This document shows positions 1 to 5,793 of a stretch of DNA of 5,793 bases, piece by piece. The notes beneath the pieces are model-generated. The model was not told the origin of the DNA. It worked only from the letters and a program-made list of their open reading frames with translations, and did not search any database. The first letter of the stretch is position 1, and each line of letters starts with the position of its first letter. Source of the DNA: Ignavibacteria bacterium (lineage in GTDB: Bacteria; Bacteroidota; Ignavibacteria; Ignavibacteriales; Melioribacteraceae); assembly GCA_027347805.1 (NCBI GenBank), contig DAIEQP010000205.1, positions 1 through 5,793 of the forward strand. The letters run 5' to 3'. The position numbers and the translations under genes were made by a program.

Positions 1-504
1 TTTTAATAAATATAATCCTGATAAAAGAACAGTGCATATTAATCCAGCAAGCAGAGGAAGTTTGAATACAAGACTGAAAAGGCTACCTGCCATTAAAATA
101 TATGGAGCCGGGGAAACAAGAACAAAGACAATTACTGAAGATAATATTCCAACTTTTCTTCCATAAACTTCTTCTATTTTATCCGGTATTGTAAAAAGAG
201 ATGCCTTCCTGATCTTCTTTGCAAAGAGAAGTGCAAATATAATTGCAAAAATGTAGTAAGGTAATCCCTGTGTAAACCAGCTAAGAAGGCCATACCTGTA
301 TGTGAATTCTCCAACTCCAAGAATTCCGCCATACCAGGTTGCAACGTTTGTCATTATAAAAAGTATTAACCCGACTTTTCTATTTGAAAGAAGATATTCT
401 TCCGAATCACCTTCCTCTTCTTTTTTTGGCAGCAGACCGATAAGAGTAAGAAGAATAAAAAATGCAATTATTATTGATATATCAAGCAGGTTAAATGAGA
501 CCAT
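1..504 (-). CDS. Sodium:solute symporter family permease, N-terminal part (candidate thiamine transporter)
   Basis: An inner-membrane permease of the sodium:solute symporter (SSF/SSS) family, probably importing thiamine or a precursor with Na+; the substrate is inferred from the operon. The visible 168 codons are open and leave the window, so the C-terminal two thirds or so is missing. Seen in the translation: a hydrophobic helix at about residues 7-25, a charged loop, then SEEYLLSNRKVG (34-45), which matches the conserved (D/E)(Y/F)xLxxRxvg start of SSF helix 2. ATWYGGILGVGEFTYRYG (55-72) follows, also family-typical, then helices at about 75-95, 118-140 and 146-167. The ATG at 504-502 lies inside the end of the kinase gene (14-base overlap), with an AAGGTG about 10 bases upstream as a weak ribosome binding site. 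Expression is expected to follow the upstream TPP riboswitch. A PanF-like or ThiV-like role is possible, but the fragment cannot settle it. Confidence 0.85.
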   Translation of the reverse strand, partial: MVSFNLLDISIIIAFFILLTLIGLLPKKEEEGDSEEYLLSNRKVGLILFIMTNVATWYGGILGVGEFTYRYGLLSWFTQGLPYYIFAIIFALLFAKKIRKASLFTIPDKIEEVYGRKVGILSSVIVFVLVSPAPYILMAGSLFSLVFKLPLLAGLICTVLLSGLYLLK

Positions 505-1144
505 TTTCTTTCAACACCTTCAAGTCTCTTACAACAAATATTTTTCCTCCCCTTACATTAAGGGAAACATTTTCAGCAATTGCAGAATTGCTTGTGCTCT
601 CTTTTTCGCCGAAAGGCAGTGAAGTATTTTTCAAAGGATATTTAAGCCCTTTCGAAGTAATTTTTGTTTTCCTGTCGAAGCCATAAAGAGAAATTGTCTC
701 TCCAATTTTTGTTTTGATTAGAATGCTGCCCCTATAACCGTCAAGTATTGAGTTGTGATGAACAATCCTGATTTTAATCTGATCAAAGAATTTAAGTACA
801 ATCCCAAGGTTACAGAATGAATGATCCAGCCTGTCGCCTGTTCCGCCCAAAAGAACAACTTCGCCAAATCCTTTTTTAATTGCAGTTTTCAAACACTTTT
901 CAACATCAGTGTCATTCTGCCGTTTGATATTTATAATCTTTGATTTACCCTTATAAAAATCAAGCACCTCAGGATTAATTGAATCAAAATCCCCAACAAT
1001 ATATTCAGGGATTAAATTAAGTTTGTAAGCAGAATTTGATCCGCCGTCTGCGCAAAATATTGTATCATATCCCCTATTATAAAAAAAGAGGACTTCACTT
1101 TTAGTTGGTGCATTGCCATTGGCAATGATTATACATTTTTTCAT
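491..1144 (-). CDS. thiN: Thiamine pyrophosphokinase
   Basis: Transfers pyrophosphate from ATP to thiamine, giving thiamine pyrophosphate in the cytoplasm; this is the salvage step that lets imported thiamine be used directly. The 217 residues are full length for the bacterial family. Conserved motifs are in the expected order: ADGGSN (32-37), GDFDS (51-55, acidic metal-binding cluster), QNDTDVEK (76-83) and GGTGDRLDH (100-108). The C-terminal half (about 140-205) is the beta-sandwich thiamine-binding domain, with SLYGF (152-156), SKGLKYPL (164-171) and STSN (183-186). The ATG overlaps the TGA of the receptor reading frame (ATGA), and no proper Shine-Dalgarno lies 5-10 bases upstream, so translation probably depends on coupling. 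It is the second gene of the TPP-riboswitch operon and its 3' end overlaps the permease start by 14 bases. It stops at TAA. Bacteroidetes literature calls the same function tnr3; thiN is the Bacillus name. All key residues are present. Confidence 0.97.
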   Translation of the reverse strand: MKKCIIIANGNAPTKSEVLFFYNRGYDTIFCADGGSNSAYKLNLIPEYIVGDFDSINPEVLDFYKGKSKIINIKRQNDTDVEKCLKTAIKKGFGEVVLLGGTGDRLDHSFCNLGIVLKFFDQIKIRIVHHNSILDGYRGSILIKTKIGETISLYGFDRKTKITSKGLKYPLKNTSLPFGEKESTSNSAIAENVSLNVRGGKIFVVRDLKVLKENGLI

Positions 1145-1320
1145 AAAGAGAGTTTAATACCTGCCAGAATATTTCTTTCTGCGGCCGGGAAAAATTCCGC
1201 ACCGATTGCATTTGCCGCATATAAGTTATCAAATATATTATTTATCTGAATGAACAGTTTTACATTATTAATATTTGGAATCGAATTCAAATCGTAAGCA
1301 GCATAGAAATTGAAAACCCA
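1141..1320 (-). pseudogene. C-terminal end of the TonB-dependent receptor, cut off by an in-frame TAA
   Basis: Directly after the TAA at 1323-1321, the same frame stays open for 59 codons to a TGA at 1143-1141. The translation is clearly the end of a TonB-dependent receptor: it starts WVFNFYAAYDL, contains IQINNIFDNLYAANAIG (the classic 'N(I/L)FDxxY' segment of the last barrel strands) and ends RNILAGIKLSL, an alternating hydrophobic final strand. The original TGA overlaps the kinase ATG by four bases, as expected for an intact operon, so this is where the receptor gene used to or should end. The frame is unchanged, so no indel is involved. The TAA is one base from TAT or TAC (Tyr), and Tyr would fit before WVFN. 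It is either a real nonsense mutation or a base error. The segment has no start of its own. Confidence 0.85.
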
Positions 1321-3627
1321 TTATGGATCAACTTTATTGTCGCTGTAATTTGTCAAATTGGTATAATTTTTCAAAAGTGTAAAAAGGCTTTCGCCGTAAT
1401 TATCGGAATAATATTTCCCTACAAATTTGGATGACAGTTGAGCAAATAGATTTTCATAGTTCAATTTAAGTACTGCATTGAAAGTTGCAGAAGGAAACCC
1501 TGCGATTGAATTATCAACAAGACTAATATCTTTCGCGCTAGTATTACCTGAAACATCTGTTGCTATTACATAAACAGCTCCGGATGAAATTAAATTCCTG
1601 CTCAGACTTCCATTAACAATAAATTCCACATTCGAATTGAACCTGTAATTTATATTTGTTTCAATTCCATAGTGTGTTGTTCTTTCCATATTTCCAGTTA
1701 CCGGCTGTCCAAACCTGTCAAGCTGTCCCTGCTTTACAATTTCATTTGAGAAGGACATATAATAACAATTTAACGATCCGGAGAAATTTCCTGAATTATA
1801 TAGAGTTCCAAGTTCAAAATTGTTCATCACTTCTGGCTTTACCAACGGATTTGAAAAATCATATGCACCGTTGCTGTTTGTTTCAAACTGTGGTACAGCG
1901 CCCCCGCTTGATTCAGCTGCATCATAATAATTCTTCAATCTTGGTTCCCTGCTGACACGGGCAAAGTTTAAATACGTACTGAACTCCGGGTTAACTTTGT
2001 AGTTAATTCCAATCCTGGGATTAAAGAAAAGGTTACTAATTGAAAAATTATTGCTTACAAATTTTTCATTTAATATTCTGTATTTATGATAAGCAAGCTG
2101 GGCTTCAATAAGCAGATTCACCTGTTCATTCACTTTGTAATTTTCATTTGCATAGAAATTTATAATACTGTTTCCCCCTTCATATTGATAGTACCTGTAA
2201 TCTTTCTGTATTCCGGATGGTAGATTATCTGCAAAAGCTATACTTCCCCAATGGATTGAATTATGAAAACGGAATTCGCCGCCAATAATCAGTTCTCCAT
2301 CTTTATGTGCTATACTAATTCTTGGAATCCATCCCCATTGTGTATTATCAACCATAGCATGTATTAATGCATTACCTGGATTTGTAGTTACATTAAATCC
2401 ATTCTGTTTAGTTAAACGGAAGTATGAAGTGTCAGCCCATGAAGCATCATAATCAAAGAAACCATTGCCGAGAACAACAAACAAGGCAGAGTTAAGAGAA
2501 ACAGATTCGTTTAGTTTATATTCATTAAGCAATTCAAAGTGAGGCTGAGAAAAATTTTCTATCTCTTCAGGTCTTCTTTCAAGTGCATAGGTGTATTCTT
2601 TATCATCACTTTCCCAGTATGAATAATTTGCCTTTCTGAGATTACGGTCTTTGATAGCAAATTTAGGAAGACCTGTGTATGCGAGACCATCTGCAATCAG
2701 CCCTCCATAAATATTTATCTGTGAAGAAAAATTACCATCGTATCTTACAGCTGAAAGATGATATGACTTTAAATCAACCCAGCTTAAATCCCTGTATCCA
2801 GTACTTAATGTTTGAGATAATTTGGCTGAAAAAGAATATTTACCGTTGACCAGCCCGCTTGAAGCGAGGATTGAATATTTTCTTGAATTATATTCACCCG
2901 CCGAAGCGCTTAATTCAAATCTTGGTTTATCTGAAAAAGAGGAAGTGAGAATATTAATTGATCCTCCGATAGCTGGATAACCTGCTAAACCGGATCCAGC
3001 ACCTCTCTGAACCTGTATTAAATCTGTGTTTTCTAAAAGATCAGGAAAATCAAGCCAGTAAACATTATGATCTTCCGGGTCATTTTGCGGAATACCGTTT
3101 ATTGATACAGAAATTCTGCGCTGATCAAAGCCCCTGATGCTTAAATAATTATAACCAAGTCCATTTCCATTTTCAGAGTAACTCGTTACAGAAGGAAGAT
3201 AACTTAACAGCTCCGGGAAATCCTGGTTTGTGTAGGATTTAATTATTTCTTCCCTTTTCAATTTAGAAAAACTCATTGGTGTTATTCCGGTCTGTCCAAT
3301 ATTTCCTTTAACAAGAATCGTTTGCGTTGACATCAATTTGGGAATCAGGAATACTTTATTGCCTGATTTTAGAAAATTATTAAGAGAAATCAATTGAGTT
3401 TCAAACCCAACCAGTGAAAACTTAATATTGTCAGAATCCTGGAATTCCCCTTTTAACACGAATGAACCATTTTCATCTGTAGAAGCAGCAATATTTTTTG
3501 TATGGATAGAAACAGTAACAAAACTTACAGGCGAATTAGTTTCCGAGTTGTAAACTATTCCTGAAATTGTCTGCTGTGCTTCAAGATTAATAAAAAGGAA
3601 TAAGAAAAGAATAAATGAGTGTTTCAT
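1321..3627 (-). CDS. TonB-dependent outer-membrane receptor, probably for thiamine, ending early at an in-frame stop
   Basis: Outer-membrane active transporter energised by TonB-ExbBD; thiamine or a thiamine compound is the likely substrate because the gene sits directly behind a TPP riboswitch and ahead of thiamine pyrophosphokinase. Order of parts: signal peptide (1-18, hydrophobic core then LEA-Q); carboxypeptidase-D-like beta-sandwich (about 20-98, from ISGIVYNSET); a possible TonB box near TILVKG (103-108); plug domain (about 115-230) with LSIRGFDQRRISVSINGIP (162-180) and IQVQRGAGSGLAGYPAIGG (204-222); then a beta-barrel. The ATG follows AGGAGGT closely. The frame stops at TAA after 768 residues, but 59 more receptor codons follow in phase; the intact gene would be 828 residues, spanning 3627-1141. 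Without the last strands and the terminal assembly signal, the product is unlikely to insert properly. Equivalent genes in Bacteroidetes TPP regulons have been called omr1. Confidence 0.92.
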   Translation of the reverse strand: MKHSFILFLFLFINLEAQQTISGIVYNSETNSPVSFVTVSIHTKNIAASTDENGSFVLKGEFQDSDNIKFSLVGFETQLISLNNFLKSGNKVFLIPKLMSTQTILVKGNIGQTGITPMSFSKLKREEIIKSYTNQDFPELLSYLPSVTSYSENGNGLGYNYLSIRGFDQRRISVSINGIPQNDPEDHNVYWLDFPDLLENTDLIQVQRGAGSGLAGYPAIGGSINILTSSFSDKPRFELSASAGEYNSRKYSILASSGLVNGKYSFSAKLSQTLSTGYRDLSWVDLKSYHLSAVRYDGNFSSQINIYGGLIADGLAYTGLPKFAIKDRNLRKANYSYWESDDKEYTYALERRPEEIENFSQPHFELLNEYKLNESVSLNSALFVVLGNGFFDYDASWADTSYFRLTKQNGFNVTTNPGNALIHAMVDNTQWGWIPRISIAHKDGELIIGGEFRFHNSIHWGSIAFADNLPSGIQKDYRYYQYEGGNSIINFYANENYKVNEQVNLLIEAQLAYHKYRILNEKFVSNNFSISNLFFNPRIGINYKVNPEFSTYLNFARVSREPRLKNYYDAAESSGGAVPQFETNSNGAYDFSNPLVKPEVMNNFELGTLYNSGNFSGSLNCYYMSFSNEIVKQGQLDRFGQPVTGNMERTTHYGIETNINYRFNSNVEFIVNGSLSRNLISSGAVYVIATDVSGNTSAKDISLVDNSIAGFPSATFNAVLKLNYENLFAQLSSKFVGKYYSDNYGESLFTLLKNYTNLTNYSDNKVDP

Positions 3628-3630
3628 TTT

Positions 3631-3637
3631 ACCTCCT
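3631..3637 (-). promoter_or_regulatory. Ribosome binding site of the receptor gene
   Basis: The minus strand reads AGGAGGT followed by AAA and the ATG at 3627-3625. The match to the Shine-Dalgarno consensus is near perfect, though the spacing is slightly short. It fixes the receptor start and shows that this organism uses such sites. It lies outside the terminator stem, so control by termination rather than by site masking is favoured. Confidence 0.85.
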
Positions 3638-3640
3638 GCG

Positions 3641-3671
3641 TAAAATTAAAAAGCCGTTTGGGGAAAACGGC
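3641..3671 (-). terminator. Intrinsic terminator forming the expression platform of the TPP riboswitch
   Basis: On the minus strand, a perfect 7-bp stem GCCGTTT / AAACGGC encloses the loop TCCCC and is followed by TTTTTAATTTT. It lies between the aptamer and the receptor's ribosome binding site, which is where a transcription attenuator belongs. The 5' arm plus loop contains CGTTTTCC, exactly complementary to GGAAAACG at the 3' end of the aptamer, so the terminator and an antiterminator are mutually exclusive. With TPP bound, the aptamer keeps its 3' end and the terminator forms, giving the OFF state. This hairpin may also end transcripts coming through from mltD. Confidence 0.9.
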
Positions 3672-3691
3672 GACTCAATTACTCTGGGTTC
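3669..3691 (-). promoter_or_regulatory. Antiterminator loop region between the two complementary 8-mers
   Basis: GGAAAACG (minus strand, 3698-3691) at the aptamer's 3' edge pairs perfectly with CGTTTTCC (3669-3662) in the terminator's 5' arm and loop. The region between them is 21 bases long and makes the antiterminator loop. The first 8-mer includes the GG of the conserved TAGG in P4 and the AAC side of P1. TPP-stabilised aptamer folding would therefore withhold it and allow termination. The pairing is read from the sequence; the switching is inferred by analogy with known TPP attenuators. Confidence 0.75.
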
Positions 3692-3770
3692 GTTTTCCTA
3701 CGCTGGCATTATCCAGTTCAGGTTCAAGGGTGTGATCTCAGCGCCTTTCAATAAAGGGCACCCCTAACAG
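3688..3770 (-). promoter_or_regulatory. TPP riboswitch aptamer (THI element)
   Basis: Senses thiamine pyrophosphate in the nascent mRNA leader and controls the receptor-kinase-permease operon. All conserved THI-box blocks are present in order on the minus strand: GGGGTGCC, a P3 hairpin (GCCCTTT-ATTG-AAAGGC with one bulged C), GCTGAGA, ACCCTTGAACCTGA, the P5 hairpin CTGGATAATGCCAG, and GCGTAGGAAAACG. P2 is GGGT/ACCC, P4 includes CCT/AGG and P5 is CTGG/CCAG. CTGAGA in the pyrimidine-sensor arm and GGATAATGCCAGCG in the pyrophosphate-sensor arm match the consensus fully. P1 looks short (GTT/AAC). The outer limits are approximate; the core is 3691-3764. A terminator follows 17 bases further on. 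Confidence 0.97.
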
Positions 3771-3791
3771 CTTTTTGTGTTTAAGAACTAA

Positions 3792-5792
3792 TTAATTGTG
3801 AATTTTTATTTTTTGACCAACCTTAACGTTTTCGTCGTTTAATTTATTCCATGTAACAATATCAGATACTTTAACATTATTCTTTTTTGCTATAGACCAA
3901 AGATTTTCGACTTCTTTAACAGTATGAATCTTTATAGAACTTTTCTCATCGGAACTTACATTACTGTCTGATTCTTTTTCTTTTGCAACCTGGTAAATCA
4001 GTAATGCTTGTCCTTCAGATAATTTATTGCTCTTAAGACTATTCCATTCTTTCAACTCATCAACAGTAATTTTGAATTTCTTTGCAATAGTAAATAAGGA
4101 TTCCCCTTCTTTTACTTTATAAAGTGATGCTTTACCGCTTGAAACTGTTTTAGACTGACTTTTTTCTGCAAGACCTGATTTAGTTTTGGAAACAGAAGCA
4201 GTTGATTCCGAATAAATCTTAATTGATTTACCGGCAACCAGTTTATTTGAAGAGATATTATTCCATTCCTTAATATCATTAACACTTACTTTGAATTTTT
4301 CTGCAATCTTTCCCATCGAATCACCTGGACGAATTGTATAGCTTACAACATTTCCTTCTCTTCTTGGTGAATTATCGCCGATGGAATTAACATAATCCTT
4401 ACCATGAATAATTAATGTCTTACCAACAGAGATATTATTAGAGGTTAACTTATTCCACATTTTAATCTGGTTAATTGCAACACCATACTTGTCTGCAATT
4501 TTACCAAGTGAATCGCCTCTTTTTACTTTGTATTTGTTTGTCTTACTTCCTGCAGAAGCATATGAATTTTTTGTTGATTTTTCAGCAGAATAAATAACTA
4601 ATCTTTTACCTCTCTGAACATGATTACCCTTAATATTATTCCATTCTTTTATCTGGGCAACAGTAACGCCGAATTGAGATGCAATACTGGATAAAGTTTC
4701 TCCTCTTGCAACTCTGTGTTCGGTATAAGAATCGCCGCTGTTTACCAATAAAATTTTTCCTTTTTCAGTTTCATTCATTTTATCAATGGATGAATAATAT
4801 TCAGCTTTTTCAGTAGGAACATATAATTTCAATTCCTGCCCTACTTTTGCTCTTGCTGTGTAAGGAAGATTATTCCAGTTTCTTATGTCAGAAACTCTTA
4901 CATCAAAAAGATCTGCAATTGCAACAAGGTTATCATTTGTTTTAACAGAGTAGGCAATTTCAGTTTTTCCTTCAGGTACGATTTCAGAAACTGAATCTTC
5001 CACAGCTGTATTGTTAGCATATTTTGCCTGTAAACCCGCATCAGATTGTGTAGCGATATTCATTGTATAACTTGGTTTGGTACCCAGGGATTTCATTTCA
5101 CTTTCAATTGCGGGCAGTTCATCTGTATTAACAGCAAAATCATATTCGTTTGAAGTTGAAACTGGAATTTTAAGTTCTGTACCGGCATGCAGTTTCTTTT
5201 TTGTTGAAACACCATTTACATCAGCAAGCTGTGTAATACTTACATCATATTTCTTTGCTATCTGGGATAATTTTTCTCCAGCACGAACTGTATGAGTAAG
5301 GAATTGAACTTTGGCTTCATCAGGAATATTTTTAACATTTTCTACGAATGCATCTAAAGACTTTACCGGTATTCTCAACGGATAACCGCCTTCAAAATCG
5401 GGCGGAGTTGCATTCTGTGTAAGTTCAGGATTCATTTCACGAAGAAGGTCTGTGCTTATTCCAGCACATTTGGCAAGTATATTCAGGTCATAAGCATCTT
5501 TAACATTGTAGGTGGTGTATTCCTGCGGTTTTTCATATTGAATATTTGTGAAGCCATATTTTTCAGGCTGGCTGGCAATAAGAGTAACTGCAACATATTG
5601 AGGAACGTAACTTCTAGTTTCCTTAGGAAGGAATCTCCTGATAGACCAAAAATCACTTGCATTAGCTCTTCTCATTGCTTTTCTAACTCTGCCTTCGCCG
5701 CTATTGTAAGAAGCAATCGCCAAATTCCAATCGCCAAGAGATGCGTTTAGATCTCTAAGGTGTCTGGCAGCAGCGCGCGTTGCTTTTTCAGG
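3792..5792 (-). CDS. mltD: MltD-like lytic murein transglycosylase with multiple LysM domains, 3' part
   Basis: Envelope enzyme that cleaves peptidoglycan glycan strands to 1,6-anhydromuramyl products; the LysM domains bind the glycan. The gene enters from the window edge and 667 codons including TAA are visible. The first codons read PEKATRAAARHLRDL, then GDWNLAIASYNSGEGRV, which is the last part of the SLT fold with the MltD-type (S/A)YNxGEGxV motif. The catalytic Glu and signal peptide are upstream, out of view. A TTG at 5723-5721 is internal (WN-L-AIASYN), not a start. Next come a linker with a degenerate LysM-like segment (5364-5513), then seven LysM domains separated by Ser/Lys-rich linkers. 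E. coli MltD has about 450 residues and few LysM units, so this protein is clearly longer. It is not functionally linked to thiamine; it simply precedes the riboswitch, and no terminator of its own is seen. Confidence 0.93.
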   Translation of the reverse strand, partial: PEKATRAAARHLRDLNASLGDWNLAIASYNSGEGRVRKAMRRANASDFWSIRRFLPKETRSYVPQYVAVTLIASQPEKYGFTNIQYEKPQEYTTYNVKDAYDLNILAKCAGISTDLLREMNPELTQNATPPDFEGGYPLRIPVKSLDAFVENVKNIPDEAKVQFLTHTVRAGEKLSQIAKKYDVSITQLADVNGVSTKKKLHAGTELKIPVSTSNEYDFAVNTDELPAIESEMKSLGTKPSYTMNIATQSDAGLQAKYANNTAVEDSVSEIVPEGKTEIAYSVKTNDNLVAIADLFDVRVSDIRNWNNLPYTARAKVGQELKLYVPTEKAEYYSSIDKMNETEKGKILLVNSGDSYTEHRVARGETLSSIASQFGVTVAQIKEWNNIKGNHVQRGKRLVIYSAEKSTKNSYASAGSKTNKYKVKRGDSLGKIADKYGVAINQIKMWNKLTSNNISVGKTLIIHGKDYVNSIGDNSPRREGNVVSYTIRPGDSMGKIAEKFKVSVNDIKEWNNISSNKLVAGKSIKIYSESTASVSKTKSGLAEKSQSKTVSSGKASLYKVKEGESLFTIAKKFKITVDELKEWNSLKSNKLSEGQALLIYQVAKEKESDSNVSSDEKSSIKIHTVKEVENLWSIAKKNNVKVSDIVTWNKLNDENVKVGQKIKIHN
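3795..5297 (-). repeat. Array of seven LysM domains within the MltD-like protein
   Basis: Seven units of about 45 residues share the pattern xYxVxxGexLxxIAxxfxVxvxxIkxWNxlxxxxlxxGqxLxIy. Approximate spans in order of translation: 5297-5160, 4955-4815, 4721-4587, 4535-4401, 4343-4209, 4124-3990 and 3929-3795. The first has DVNGVSTKKKLHAG, where the others have WN. The last five start 62-73 residues apart, with Ser/Lys-rich linkers, suggesting growth by duplication. The gap between units 1 and 2 (about 68 residues) shows no repeat. The final unit has KEVENL in place of the usual G(D/E) turn. The last codons of unit 7 are also the end of the protein. Confidence 0.9.
5364..5513 (-). other. Degenerate LysM-like segment after the SLT domain
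   Basis: Translation TYNVKDAYDLNILAKCAGI, then LLREMNPEL, ending with YPLRIPV. It keeps the LysM outline (xYxVkxxxdLxxIA, a middle N-P pair, a final LrIPV strand) but lacks the usual G(D/E) turn. MltD proteins of this group commonly have such a divergent first unit between SLT and the clear LysM copies. Assignment is by pattern only. Confidence 0.55.
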
Positions 5793-5793
5793 A

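Noticed and set aside
302..622. Open frame on the plus strand of about 106 codons
   Set aside because: It lies opposite the permease and kinase genes, shows no family motif, and the minus-strand proteins there have strong conserved motifs. The same applies to plus-strand frames at 495-686, 1656-1955, 5077-5295 and 5538-5750.
1321..1323. Recoding of TAA as an amino acid, or programmed frameshift
   Set aside because: TAA ends the kinase and the mltD-like gene normally, selenocysteine and pyrrolysine use TGA and TAG, and the frame does not shift across the stop. A point mutation or base error is simpler.
3641..3671. Hairpin before the receptor as a masking structure for its ribosome binding site
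   Set aside because: The AGGAGGT lies outside the stem, and a U-tract directly follows the stem, so an intrinsic terminator fits better.
3795..5297. Recurring 'attattccattctt'-like DNA motifs that could suggest a direct-repeat or CRISPR array
   Set aside because: They encode the repeated KEWNN motif of LysM units, are imperfect at the DNA level, and lie in an uninterrupted coding frame.
5721..5723. Possible TTG start for a 643-residue LysM protein
   Set aside because: The upstream codons in frame (PEKATRAAARHL to GDWN) continue the SLT domain without a stop to the window edge, so the TTG is an internal Leu codon.

Overview
This is an AT-rich window in which every supported gene reads on the minus strand. 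It suggests a member of the Bacteroidota/Ignavibacteriota/Chlorobiota group. The reasons are a SusC/FecA-style TonB-dependent receptor with an N-terminal carboxypeptidase-D-like regulatory domain, a long MltD-type lytic transglycosylase with many LysM domains, and a riboswitch-controlled thiamine locus that pairs an outer-membrane receptor with a thiamine pyrophosphokinase. A good AGGAGGT ribosome binding site before the receptor fits Ignavibacteria-like lineages better than classical Bacteroidetes, which rarely use one. The lineage is inferred from gene content only.

Layout in the direction of transcription, high to low coordinates. (1) 5792-3792 is the 3' part of a MltD-like murein transglycosylase. 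The end of its SLT domain is present, followed by one degenerate and seven recognisable LysM domains; the catalytic N-terminal part lies beyond the window. (2) 3770-3641 is a TPP (thiamine pyrophosphate) riboswitch, only about 20 bases after the mltD stop. It is followed by an intrinsic terminator, and an 8-base complementarity between aptamer and terminator forms an obvious antiterminator. (3) 3627-1321 is a TonB-dependent outer-membrane receptor. Its frame is broken by one in-frame TAA; the remaining 59 codons (1320-1144) are intact and end at a TGA overlapping the next start. (4) 1144-491 is thiamine pyrophosphokinase. (5) 504-1 is the N-terminal 168 residues of a sodium:solute symporter family permease, running off the window.

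Items 2-5 form one thiamine salvage operon. The receptor would bring thiamine or a thiamine compound across the outer membrane using TonB. The symporter would take it across the inner membrane. The kinase would convert thiamine to TPP, and TPP would shut the operon off by premature termination. Genes overlap by 4 and 14 bases, which suggests translational coupling. The main oddities are the nonsense codon in the receptor, the SSF permease where Bacteroidetes loci usually carry PnuT, the absence of room for a separate promoter between mltD and the riboswitch, and the expanded LysM array. No RNA gene other than the riboswitch, no mobile element and no CRISPR array was seen. No gene-free stretch exceeds 300 bases; the only intergenic segment (3628-3791) is filled by the regulatory leader.
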